A stretch of 64,000 nucleotides of DNA from a virus: IMG/VR virus record IMGVR_UViG_3300049855_000474, positions 89,376-153,375 of that record; one strand, given 5' to 3'. The notes below the pieces were generated by a model. That model did not search any database, was not told where the DNA came from, and saw only the letters and a program-made list of their open reading frames with translations. Shown here piece after piece: positions 23,825 through 31,960 of this stretch; the first letter of the stretch is position 1, and the number at the start of each line of letters is the position of its first letter. Position numbers and translations under genes: made by a program.

Positions 23825-25012
23825 ATGAAATTTCTGAATTTCGACAAAACAATCGACAAAAAGGTCAAAGAAGAGGATTCTAAGAAAGAAGATGCATCTA
23901 AGAAAGATGAATCTGAAGAGTCTAAGGATAAAGGCAGAGAAAAAGACGAAAGTTCTGGGGAAGAGGTTAAAGGAGAGCCTGCTAACCAGACTTACAAGAC
24001 CGATAGCCCCACGGACCTCAGTAGTGATGCTTGTCTGCCTTGGGGCACTTCTCCTTATAATCTCAAGCCTGGTCATGGACAAGCTCTTGTGGATGTACTT
24101 CGGCGTGTTGCTTCAGATGTTCGTGAGCTTGCTGGATTAAAGATTGCTAAAGGTTTGGAGGATGGTCCTGCGCCAGCTTCCAGTGAAGTCAATTGGGATC
24201 ATGCTTTCTCTGTCATTGAGGACACTTTCAAGAAGAACAATCTTCGGCTAGTGAACTTCGAAGATCGGTCACAGCCTGGGTCTATTCCATACTACATCAA
24301 GAATACATCAGACGGAATTCTATTTTGGGTTACCCCTAGACCCCACACGGATAAACCAATATACGAAGCCATCAAAGCATTGAAGGCAGCGGGTATTGTT
24401 GCTCTACGACGTGAAAGTGGCATTTTGATAATGGCGGCTATGCCCACCCAAGACGGTCACCCTGCTGATGAGGTGGCACGATTTAGCAAAGGAACGCATC
24501 TAGAGACCAAAGATCAGCGCGACGGTACCTGGCATAAAGTAGAGATCGAAGGTGTAACTATTCGTTACAAGTTCGATCCTACAAGCAATAGAATGGAAGT
24601 CCACTGCCATAGGGGAGACAAGGGTCTCATCAATACAAAAGCAGAGTTCTTATTGAATCATGCCAACTCTCGCCAATTGGCGAAGGTACTCAAGTACCAG
24701 GCGGTGCGATTCACCAAGATGTTTGATCCAGCTACCTACGGGCTTCACGCTGAGATGGATCCTTTCCGCTTAAAGAAGCATGTGCTGATTTACTGCGGCA
24801 AGGGGAAAACACTAGTGATTGGACCAGACGACCAGGCGTTTCTAGTTACTTCAAAGGGTGAATATCCTCTATGCAAGGAAGAGGGGCGAGTTGCTCTCAA
24901 CCCAAACCTAACCTTTGTAAAGCTTCAGGATATTAAAACCTTGAAGTTCGTCCATGGGGACATTTGGGTTAAGTTCGGACATCTATTACAGAAACGCGGG
25001 TTGCTTGTCTAA
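23825..25012 (+). CDS. Unknown protein with a long charged N-terminus
   Basis: 395 residues, ATG with GGGGAG upstream. Residues 8-55 are nearly all Lys, Glu, Asp and Ser, probably disordered. The rest is a folded alpha/beta protein with histidines in VHCHRGDKG and no known motif. It sits between the putative small and the large terminase subunits and its last codons overlap the terminase TTG start. Confidence 0.75.
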   Translation: MKFLNFDKTIDKKVKEEDSKKEDASKKDESEESKDKGREKDESSGEEVKGEPANQTYKTDSPTDLSSDACLPWGTSPYNLKPGHGQALVDVLRRVASDVRELAGLKIAKGLEDGPAPASSEVNWDHAFSVIEDTFKKNNLRLVNFEDRSQPGSIPYYIKNTSDGILFWVTPRPHTDKPIYEAIKALKAAGIVALRRESGILIMAAMPTQDGHPADEVARFSKGTHLETKDQRDGTWHKVEIEGVTIRYKFDPTSNRMEVHCHRGDKGLINTKAEFLLNHANSRQLAKVLKYQAVRFTKMFDPATYGLHAEMDPFRLKKHVLIYCGKGKTLVIGPDDQAFLVTSKGEYPLCKEEGRVALNPNLTFVKLQDIKTLKFVHGDIWVKFGHLLQKRGLLV

Positions 25013-26987
25013 AAAAGGTGAAAATTCTCATCTGCTTGATATCGATCTATTAGTTGACAGTATCGTTAATAGCGGCTTATCTCCAGATGTCTTTGAAGTA
25101 GAAGTCGACATACCGCGTGCCAGAAACGTGATCGATTTCGCTACAGGTCCAACCTTCCTCAATACGCCTCTCTATGCAAAGCAAGCAGAGCAGGCAGTAA
25201 AACTGTTTGCTGAATATTGTCCGGCGTGTTCCAATCCAGATTACGTAGCCAATGTACCTACTGGGGATAGTATATCTCAGTTTCAGGACAATATACAGCT
25301 TCTCGATTACAGCATTTGCCCCAAGTGCAAGCGTAACAGAAGAGAGTTATTCACTACTTTTCCTAACGAACTCGTAAGCTGTATTGGGCAGCGAGCTGGT
25401 AAGACGGCTCTCACGGGTGGTGTTTTAATTCCCTACCAACTGCACCGTTACTTGAAAATACCCAACCCGGCAAGATACTTAGGTGTAATGCCGAGTACAA
25501 TGCTGCAGATGACCGTTGTGGCTGTTTCCGCTAAACAGGCTTACGAAACACTGTGGACAGCTATCCATGGACAGATAACAGTAGCTCCCTGGTTCACAAT
25601 GTACCATCAAGCACTCCGGGATGCGGAGAAAAAGAAGGGTGTAGCTCCAGGTACTCTACTGAGGGTACTGGACTCCTATGTCTGGTATGGTGATAAAAAG
25701 ATATCAGCTACCTATCAGGCTGCTGATATGAAGACTTTGCGCGGTAGAACTCGAATAATTTGCGCGGTGGACGAATTAAGTTGGTTTAATTCTGCAGATA
25801 GCGCTGTGCGCGCAAACGCAGAAGAAACTTACATAGCCCTGTCTAACAGTCTCCGAACCGTGCGCAACAAGACGGATCAATTGTGGGCGGCTGGTGACTA
25901 CGATGTTCCATCCGCCTACATGTTGAATATCAGTTCTCCTAGGTCACAGTTTGATAAGGTCATGTCCTTGTTAAAGGAAGCAGAGAGAGATCCTCGGAAG
26001 GCTGCCTTTCATTATGCAACATGGGAGGCGTCTCCGGAGTACAAAAAAGAAGACTTCAGATCAGAAGAAGTAAACAAACCAGTTACATTCTGGCGAGACT
26101 TCGGAGCACAGCCACCATTGGCTGATAGCCCTTTCATGCAGAACAAACATGCTATTAATGCCACAAAAACAGCCAAGACTCCTGTTTTCCAAACCAAACC
26201 TAAGTATATCAACGACAAAGCAGGATCTGGTAAGTTTATTGCGGCAGAAGTTGTTTCATGTGATACAGATAAGCAAACCGCTCGTATTATTACATGCGAT
26301 GCGGGTGAAACCGGAAACTGTTTTGCTATTGCTCTACATCACGTAGAGCGTGAAGACACTGATGTCAAAATGATTCTTGACGGTGTGGTCTCTGTAGCTC
26401 CAGAGACTGTTCAAGACTCGGATGTTGTGGTATCCATACATTTCCCGACCATGTTTGAGATCATATTGAAACTTTGTAAACACTTCAATATAAAGTATGT
26501 AGTATTCGACAGATGGAACTCTTCAGGGGAGGTCCAGCGTCTCCGTGACCTTAAGGTTGTAGCAGAGCAATACAGTCCAAAATTCCAGGATTTCCAGGAC
26601 TTCCGCAATACAGTGAACTCTGAAAACTACAAGATGCCTAAGTGGGAATATGAGAACTTAGAAGACTTGGACATTACCAACTCAAGCCAGTTGAAAAACG
26701 CTCCATACACCCACTTTGCATTACAAATGGCTACAGTACGCGAAGTAGGCAAAAAGGTACTCAAACCAGAGGCTGGTGATGACGACATGTTCAGAGCAGT
26801 TATTCTGGCTAGTCGTTACTTGATTACGTACAGAGAAGATTTCCTTAAAGCTGGTTTAGGTACGGCGAGCAGACCATTAGGATCCCTTGGCGTGGTTATC
26901 GGAAAAACGACAGCAGCGGGATACAAGGGGTCCGGAGGTCCTGTAGACTCTAAGCTAGGGAACGTAAAGAAAAGGACGCCTTTCTAA
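25005..26987 (+). CDS. terL: Terminase large subunit (packaging ATPase-nuclease)
   Basis: Motor that packages DNA into the head and cuts it. From the proposed TTG start at 25005 (660 residues), two CxxC pairs at 72/75 and 105/108 form a zinc ribbon before Walker A (GQRAGKT, 128-134). Walker B is ICAVDELSWF. The nuclease domain shows the RNase H-like acids in TCDAGETGN, VVFDRWNSSGEV and GDDDMFRAV. An ATG at 24954 would overlap the previous gene by 59 bases and has no ribosome site. Start uncertain, identity firm. Confidence 0.9.
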   Translation: MSKKGENSHLLDIDLLVDSIVNSGLSPDVFEVEVDIPRARNVIDFATGPTFLNTPLYAKQAEQAVKLFAEYCPACSNPDYVANVPTGDSISQFQDNIQLLDYSICPKCKRNRRELFTTFPNELVSCIGQRAGKTALTGGVLIPYQLHRYLKIPNPARYLGVMPSTMLQMTVVAVSAKQAYETLWTAIHGQITVAPWFTMYHQALRDAEKKKGVAPGTLLRVLDSYVWYGDKKISATYQAADMKTLRGRTRIICAVDELSWFNSADSAVRANAEETYIALSNSLRTVRNKTDQLWAAGDYDVPSAYMLNISSPRSQFDKVMSLLKEAERDPRKAAFHYATWEASPEYKKEDFRSEEVNKPVTFWRDFGAQPPLADSPFMQNKHAINATKTAKTPVFQTKPKYINDKAGSGKFIAAEVVSCDTDKQTARIITCDAGETGNCFAIALHHVEREDTDVKMILDGVVSVAPETVQDSDVVVSIHFPTMFEIILKLCKHFNIKYVVFDRWNSSGEVQRLRDLKVVAEQYSPKFQDFQDFRNTVNSENYKMPKWEYENLEDLDITNSSQLKNAPYTHFALQMATVREVGKKVLKPEAGDDDMFRAVILASRYLITYREDFLKAGLGTASRPLGSLGVVIGKTTAAGYKGSGGPVDSKLGNVKKRTPF

Positions 26988-27418
26988 TGGACCGTCGTAA
27001 AATCGAAGCTATCGCTAAAGGTCTCGAGCGTGTAGCAGCAATGTGGACAATGCCTTCTTTAGAGGAAGAGCAGGACGAGCTAGTGCGGACGGCAAGAGAG
27101 CTTGATATACCACTGCTGCAGCTAAAGCATGGCTTCGGTAAAGCCAAGCTAGCCCTGCTGACCAATAAAGACTGGAAACGCTTAGAGAATACAGATTCCT
27201 GGAAAGTGAAAACGCTAAATCAGGCTCGAAAGTTAGCTAAAAGCTATGGTAAGGACATAAGTCCTGTGCTAGAAGCTTTTCATACAGGACATAGCTTACC
27301 AGCCCCAATCGTGCTAGAGTACAAGGACAAGCTTATCCTGATAGCCGGGAATACCAGGCTCATGATTTCGAAGATACTAAACAAATCCCCAACTGTCCTC
27401 TGGATCAAACTACCCTAA
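26987..27418 (+). CDS. ParB/sulfiredoxin-like small protein
   Basis: 143 residues, start overlapping the terminase stop (TAATG). The N-terminal half is helical. The C-terminal 45 residues (LPAPIVLEYKDKLILIAGNT, then R-L) match the G-x-x-x-aPIvL ... lxAGNTRL pattern of ParB-like domains found in phage genomes. Activity cannot be inferred. Confidence 0.7.
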   Translation: MDRRKIEAIAKGLERVAAMWTMPSLEEEQDELVRTARELDIPLLQLKHGFGKAKLALLTNKDWKRLENTDSWKVKTLNQARKLAKSYGKDISPVLEAFHTGHSLPAPIVLEYKDKLILIAGNTRLMISKILNKSPTVLWIKLP

Positions 27419-27452
27419 TGTTCACCATCTATAATTCCTGCGAGTCTCCTTA

Positions 27453-27677
27453 GTGACGCTCATTTGGCGCCACAACGGAGCAGTTGTGCATACGAATCAT
27501 CGCAGGAAAAATAAGTACAAGAATTGTCAAAGTGTGATTTCAGGTAACTGGAAACCTTACTTCCGTAGGGATAAGCACAAAGTGTGCAGGCAGCAAGCTA
27601 AGCGGAAGATCTTCCACGAAGAGTGGGACGATATTCCTAACAAATACTACAAAACTCTTAGGTGGGATTATTTCTGA
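27453..27677 (+). CDS. Small basic protein, 74 residues
   Basis: GTG start with a poor ribosome site; very rich in Lys, Arg, His, Trp and Tyr. Its TGA overlaps the next ATG (TGATG), which supports it as part of the operon. Function unknown. Confidence 0.5.
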   Translation: MTLIWRHNGAVVHTNHRRKNKYKNCQSVISGNWKPYFRRDKHKVCRQQAKRKIFHEEWDDIPNKYYKTLRWDYF

Positions 27678-27838
27678 TGACCCAGGAAGAACGATTAAAG
27701 GAATTGCTCAGGGTTCTCACTCCTGAAGAGTACGCCAAGGTGAAGGTGCCTACAAGAGAACAATTCCGAAAGGCTCTTCGCAAGGGAGCTGAAGAACTTC
27801 GACAGCACAATAATTTCAAGTACAAAGGTAGATACTGA
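27677..27838 (+). CDS. Small helical protein, 53 residues
   Basis: MTQEERLKELLRVLTPEEY onward, amphipathic helices, ending FKYKGRY. ATG overlaps the previous stop and its own TGA overlaps another ATG. Unknown function. Confidence 0.6.
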   Translation: MTQEERLKELLRVLTPEEYAKVKVPTREQFRKALRKGAEELRQHNNFKYKGRY

Positions 27839-27978
27839 TGTCTAGCTTTTTCATGCCCAGTTCTAACACCAGCGCGCCGGTTGCGCCGGCTGGTGGAGGA
27901 AATCATGGGTCACTACAAGAATCGGAAACCGAAGAAGTACAAGGGTTGCTGTTGGATGTGCGCCTGCAAGGACCGTAG
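27838..27978 (+). CDS. Possible 46-residue protein overlapping the next gene
   Basis: Starts MSSFFMPSSNTSAPVAPAGG, coupled to the previous stop (CTGATG). It overlaps the better supported frame from 27905 by 74 bases, so one of the two may be untranslated, or both are used. Confidence 0.35.
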   Translation: MSSFFMPSSNTSAPVAPAGGGNHGSLQESETEEVQGLLLDVRLQGP

Positions 27979-28084
27979 AGGTGGATGCAGAAATAAACGC
28001 AAACTTAAAATACAAGAACATCGAGAAGCTATCACAGCCCGAGAAGAAGGGCTGAATGTAAAGAGGAATAAGTTTGAAGCCTAA
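27905..28084 (+). CDS. Small Cys-rich basic protein, 59 residues
   Basis: ATG 27905 with GGAGGA 7 bases upstream. The KYKGCCWMC motif with later cysteines is of a kind I know from short conserved phage proteins with a presumed zinc site. The gene ends inside the start of the HNH gene. Function unknown. Confidence 0.65.
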   Translation: MGHYKNRKPKKYKGCCWMCACKDRRGGCRNKRKLKIQEHREAITAREEGLNVKRNKFEA

Positions 28085-28766
28085 TCCAAAAATTACCAAT
28101 TTCACAGAACAAGACTGGTACAGAAGAGTTGAACCTTTCATTGAAAAAGATAACGGTTGCTGGATTTGGTGTAGATCTGCACGGCTTAAAATAGCAATAG
28201 GCAGACAAAAACAAAGTATACGAGCTTTGGCGCTATGGGTATTTCGTAAAGAATATATTGAAACCACGACAAAGGTTTCGTGTAAAAACATAAAATGTTG
28301 CAATCCTGACCATATACTCAATAGTGAGGAAGAACGCTTTTGGTACTATGTAGTTAAAGCCGAAGGCTGCTGGTCCTGGAAAGGACCTACCGTACGTGAT
28401 GGATATGGTTGTTTTGGTAGTAAAACAAAGCAAGCTCATAGATACAGTTACGAAATACACAAAGGACCAATTCCAAAAAATTTGTTGATAAGACACAGCT
28501 GCCATAATCCAAGCTGTACAAACCCAGAGCATCTTAGCACAGGAACCAAGAAAGATAACAGCAGAGATATGTTCGAAGCACAAAGAGAAAATATATTAAA
28601 AGGAGTCGACAACGGTCAGGCTAAACTAACAAATGAAAAAGTTTTAGAAATAAGAGAGTTAGGCAGAACCGGAAATTATACATATCAAGAAATAGGGGAT
28701 AAATTTAGTGTCACAAAGCAGACAGCTATGGCTATATGTAAGTATAAAACATGGAAACACCTATGA
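28074..28766 (+). CDS. HNH endonuclease, free-standing
   Basis: 230 residues, TTG start with AGAGGA upstream. It contains two related halves. The second (about residues 95-175) is a full HNH_3-type nuclease: GCWSWKG, HRYSYE, IRHSCHNPSCTNPEHL and GTKKDNSRD. The first half keeps GCWIW and CCNPDHIL but has lost the RH..C core, so it is probably inactive. The C-terminus (LTNEKVLEIRELG ... TYQEIGDKFSVTKQTAMAIC) is a DNA-binding HTH. Likely a homing-type nuclease inserted in the operon. Confidence 0.85.
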   Translation: MKPNPKITNFTEQDWYRRVEPFIEKDNGCWIWCRSARLKIAIGRQKQSIRALALWVFRKEYIETTTKVSCKNIKCCNPDHILNSEEERFWYYVVKAEGCWSWKGPTVRDGYGCFGSKTKQAHRYSYEIHKGPIPKNLLIRHSCHNPSCTNPEHLSTGTKKDNSRDMFEAQRENILKGVDNGQAKLTNEKVLEIRELGRTGNYTYQEIGDKFSVTKQTAMAICKYKTWKHL

Positions 28767-29689
28767 AAAGCATGTATATTACGTATCAAGATAGATATTC
28801 TGGAATGAAGATTTCGGGAAATAAAGCCGTAACGACGGATTTTATAAACAAAAATGGTCATATGAAGCGTGCTTTCTATATCACCGTACAATTAGAAGCT
28901 CCTTTATGGGGCTCCGTCCAAAGTTATGATGGGGCTGGAATGTCAGGAGGACCTCTACATTTTACAGCTGTCCTACCACGTACTATGCAACAAGGTCCTT
29001 TGTTCCAGCTTCTTAGACGTATCGAGATGGTACCAGGTGCCCCAGTTAAACCACTGTGGGATGCTTTAGCGGCTGAAGGCTGGTACGTCGCCAAAGACGG
29101 AATGCTTCGGGATAAAAAATCTGGAGCTGTTATCTCCGGAAAAGCCATTAGAAACGTCTTCACACCACAGGACGGTAAAGTACCCCATACTGGTACTGAT
29201 AGAGTTAAAGCGGAAAAATGGGCTACTCTTTTTAGCGATCTCCTGTCAGATCCAAAGACTTTTGCTGCTCAAGCCGATCACAGCATCGAATATTTGATTC
29301 TAGGTTCTGAGGAGGTGGAAATGAAAGCTTACAGGCTTTTTATTCCCAAGCTACAATCTCCCGAACGTATCGGCATAGAACCCGGCGTGGTACTTCCAGA
29401 CCCTGTGGATTTGGCGATGTGCGTGTACCACGCGTTTACGCCAAACGCACCAGCTATTGCCAAACAGTGTTTAGAGGCTACTTTAGATAAAGTAGGTCCT
29501 AAGCCCTTCCCTCTATACTTCGCTCAAACACTAATTAAGACACTAGGCACGAAAAAGTATGGACGATGGGCTGACATCCAGGGTACAAAGGGAAGCCGCT
29601 ACGACGCTACCCGAACAGCAGTAATGGCTTCAGGACTTTGGAGTCAAACTGTTCCAAACCTAATAAACCTAATGCCCGTAGATTTCTAA
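28763..29689 (+). CDS. Unknown protein, 308 residues
   Basis: ATG 28763 overlaps the HNH stop (ATGA); an ATG at 28751 is the alternative. The segment SYDGAGMSGGPLHFTA ... GPLFQLLRRIE has a rhythm (yDgAg.S.G.lq.t) that recalls lysozyme-like or peptidoglycan-hydrolase catalytic regions, but no catalytic Glu or Asp can be assigned with confidence. A lytic-enzyme role is only a suggestion. Confidence 0.7.
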   Translation: MKSMYITYQDRYSGMKISGNKAVTTDFINKNGHMKRAFYITVQLEAPLWGSVQSYDGAGMSGGPLHFTAVLPRTMQQGPLFQLLRRIEMVPGAPVKPLWDALAAEGWYVAKDGMLRDKKSGAVISGKAIRNVFTPQDGKVPHTGTDRVKAEKWATLFSDLLSDPKTFAAQADHSIEYLILGSEEVEMKAYRLFIPKLQSPERIGIEPGVVLPDPVDLAMCVYHAFTPNAPAIAKQCLEATLDKVGPKPFPLYFAQTLIKTLGTKKYGRWADIQGTKGSRYDATRTAVMASGLWSQTVPNLINLMPVDF

Positions 29690-29702
29690 AGGATTGGTCC
29701 AA

Positions 29703-30401
29703 ATGAACGAAGTTCAACAATTACGAGACAAAGGACCCGAGGTCGCCAGCTTCGTTAATTTTCTAGAGAACAAGGGCGTCAGGTTCGGTAAAAAATCAGA
29801 TATTTGGTGGATGCGTTTGGTAGGCATGTTTATGCCAGACTTCATGCTATACGTAACCACAACAATAGGGAATACCATTTACTTGCCCAAGGACTTTACC
29901 AAGGGTCGAAGTAAAACAATAATACTATCTACATTGGCGCATGAGTATGTACATATAGTAGATTACCGCAGAAATAAGCTATTCCTGATATCCTATCTAT
30001 TCCCACAACTGCTTGCTGCTTTCAGCGTTTTAGCTGTCTTCGGTGCCTTCTATCAACCAATGTACTATTTCGCAGCTGCTTTAATATTTCTATTGCCTCT
30101 ACCAAGCCCTTTCCGTGTGTATTGGGAACTACGAGGCTACACCATGAGTATGGCTGTAGAAATCTGGAGGAATAGACACCTATCCCCCGATACGTATAAC
30201 AATGTAAGCCTCAGTCTTCGAGGTATCACGTATTGGCACTATATTAGCAAAGCAGCCCTACATCGAAAGCTAAGCAAGCAGCTGCGGAAAATCGAAAATA
30301 GCGACATACTAGAGAGTCAACCTTTTTCCGAGGTTCAGCTGTTCCTACTAAGCCACCGGGTAGTGCTTAGTGGATCTATACCTCCACCCAAACGTAAATG
30401 A
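29703..30401 (+). CDS. Membrane protein with zinc-protease motif
   Basis: 232 residues from ATG 29703 (AAAGGA upstream; TTG 29694 also possible). It carries STLAHEYVHIVDYRR, the HExxH signature of zinc metallopeptidases, followed by two strongly hydrophobic segments (FLISYLFPQLLAAFSVLAVF and MYYFAAALIFLLPL). A conserved Glu in RVYWELRGYTMSMA, about 70 residues on, may be the third ligand. Possibly a membrane-bound protease; target unknown. Confidence 0.7.
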   Translation: MNEVQQLRDKGPEVASFVNFLENKGVRFGKKSDIWWMRLVGMFMPDFMLYVTTTIGNTIYLPKDFTKGRSKTIILSTLAHEYVHIVDYRRNKLFLISYLFPQLLAAFSVLAVFGAFYQPMYYFAAALIFLLPLPSPFRVYWELRGYTMSMAVEIWRNRHLSPDTYNNVSLSLRGITYWHYISKAALHRKLSKQLRKIENSDILESQPFSEVQLFLLSHRVVLSGSIPPPKRK

Positions 30402-31216
30402 AACTCACCACCGACGAAGCTAAAAGAATAAAAGCAGTACTAGACGACCTACTGAGCAAGTCGAATGCTCTACGTGAGCACGCAAGAGACAAAGACCCTG
30501 TAGGACTGATATACAAGTACGCTAATAAAGAAGACCAGGAAGCTGCTGCTTTCATTGCTTCGACGCTGTCTTACGGGAAGCAAGACACTTTTCGACCTAT
30601 CATAGCTCGGATATTGAACCAAATGGGGGATTCCCCAGTAGATTTTATTACAGATGTTCTAGTAGAAGACCTGGAAGACAAGTTCAGTTGGTTCCAATAC
30701 CGTTTCAATAAGCCTGTAGATATTGCTTGTCTTATCCTAGCACTACGTGGCGTGTACGAAACGGGGTTTACACTAGAGAATCTATTCAAGAGTGGTTATG
30801 AGGATAACAATAGCTTCCAAGAAGGGTGTTCATACCTAACAAAAGCACTAAAGAAGGACTGGTACGTTCACGCGTATGCAGGAATACATGAACATGAGTT
30901 GAAAGGATTCCAGTATCTTATACCAAGCCCCCAAGCAGGCAGTGCCTGTAAGCGGTTATGTATGTTCCTTCGGTGGATGATTCGACAGGATGACATTGAT
31001 GTAGGTAACTGGACAGATATTCCTACAAAAGACCTAATAATTCCACTGGACACGCATGTAGCTAGAATCAGCAAGGATCTAGGACTCACAAATAAAAGTG
31101 GGGGAACCTGGAAGGTTGCTGAGGATATCACGGACAGTCTTCGACAGTTGAATCCAGATGACCCGTTGGTCTACGATTTCCCTATCTGTACAGCTGGTAT
31201 ACAAGGGCAACTGTAA
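30398..31216 (+). CDS. DUF2400 (TIGR02757) family protein
   Basis: 272 residues. Diagnostic blocks are in order: DQEAAAFIASTLSYGKQDTF, QYRFNKPVDI, GSACKRLCMFLRWMIRQDDI, IIPLDTHVARISKDLGL and LRQLNPDDPLVYDFPICTAG. The family is widespread in bacteria and its biochemical role is not settled; the helical layout with P-L-D-T-H-V recalls HhH DNA glycosylases. ATGA overlap with the previous gene. Confidence 0.85.
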   Translation: MKLTTDEAKRIKAVLDDLLSKSNALREHARDKDPVGLIYKYANKEDQEAAAFIASTLSYGKQDTFRPIIARILNQMGDSPVDFITDVLVEDLEDKFSWFQYRFNKPVDIACLILALRGVYETGFTLENLFKSGYEDNNSFQEGCSYLTKALKKDWYVHAYAGIHEHELKGFQYLIPSPQAGSACKRLCMFLRWMIRQDDIDVGNWTDIPTKDLIIPLDTHVARISKDLGLTNKSGGTWKVAEDITDSLRQLNPDDPLVYDFPICTAGIQGQL

Positions 31217-31244
31217 ATTCTATCAGAAGCTGTAAAAGCTTGAG

Positions 31245-31496
31245 ATGCTAAATAAGCATTCTACAAGCTCGCTGAAAGCAGAAGAGCTGATCTCCAAAAT
31301 CCAAATCGATTTCGGGATGGAACGCGATCAAGTTCTTCTATTCATGGCGGAGGCTTTAGCCATAGCGGTCTTGGGTACAACTCAGGTCATGCTGATCCAG
31401 ATGTTCTCTAAGCAAAGTAACCGTCTGCACTACAGGCGTCTGCGTTCTGTTTTGGACACACTGGAAAAACTAGGATTTCTCAACTTCAGGGATTAA
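31245..31496 (+). CDS. Unknown helical protein, 83 residues
   Basis: ATG start. Helical, with a hydrophobic stretch (VLLFMAEALAIAVLGTTQVM) too polar at its ends to be a sure membrane segment. No motif. Lies 2 bases before the SWIM-like gene. Confidence 0.65.
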   Translation: MLNKHSTSSLKAEELISKIQIDFGMERDQVLLFMAEALAIAVLGTTQVMLIQMFSKQSNRLHYRRLRSVLDTLEKLGFLNFRD

Positions 31497-31498
31497 AG

Positions 31499-31957
31499 AT
31501 GCTAACTCTCAGTACAGTGCTACGAGCAACTAATCCAGACTATGTAAGGCAAGCTAGCAAATATCGGGCTGAATATTTCAAGATAGATAATGCCAAGGAT
31601 AGTCACGGGTCTCATGTCAGAGTAGCCAGCGTCATAGAAGGAGGTTCAAAGCCAAGAAAAGCTACTATTAAGTGCTACGACGCCAAGATTTCTCCAAGCT
31701 CACCTTGTATGGTAAGTTGTTCTTGTGACCTATTTCAATACAAATTGGAGATTGCGTTAGCTGCACGTGGCTCTGCCAAGGTTGATCGAGCAGAAGCTAG
31801 AATGCCTATGAAGACCAATCCACAAATGCTCCCTGGTCTCTGCCCTCATTTAGCTTACCTGGTTAAGTTAGCTCTATCCTCCGACACAGCTAAGCAAGCA
31901 ACTATAAAACAATCAGTAAAACCCAAGATAAGCCCCAAACTAAAGAAGGGCAGGTAA
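31499..31957 (+). CDS. SWIM-like zinc-finger protein
   Basis: 152 residues. CSCDLFQYKLEIAL followed about 35 residues later by CPHLAYL gives the C-x-C ... C-x-H pattern of SWIM fingers, which bind DNA or protein. Lys-rich C-terminus. Overlap-free join (3 bases) to the sigma-like gene. Confidence 0.65.
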   Translation: MLTLSTVLRATNPDYVRQASKYRAEYFKIDNAKDSHGSHVRVASVIEGGSKPRKATIKCYDAKISPSSPCMVSCSCDLFQYKLEIALAARGSAKVDRAEARMPMKTNPQMLPGLCPHLAYLVKLALSSDTAKQATIKQSVKPKISPKLKKGR

Positions 31958-31960
31958 ACC

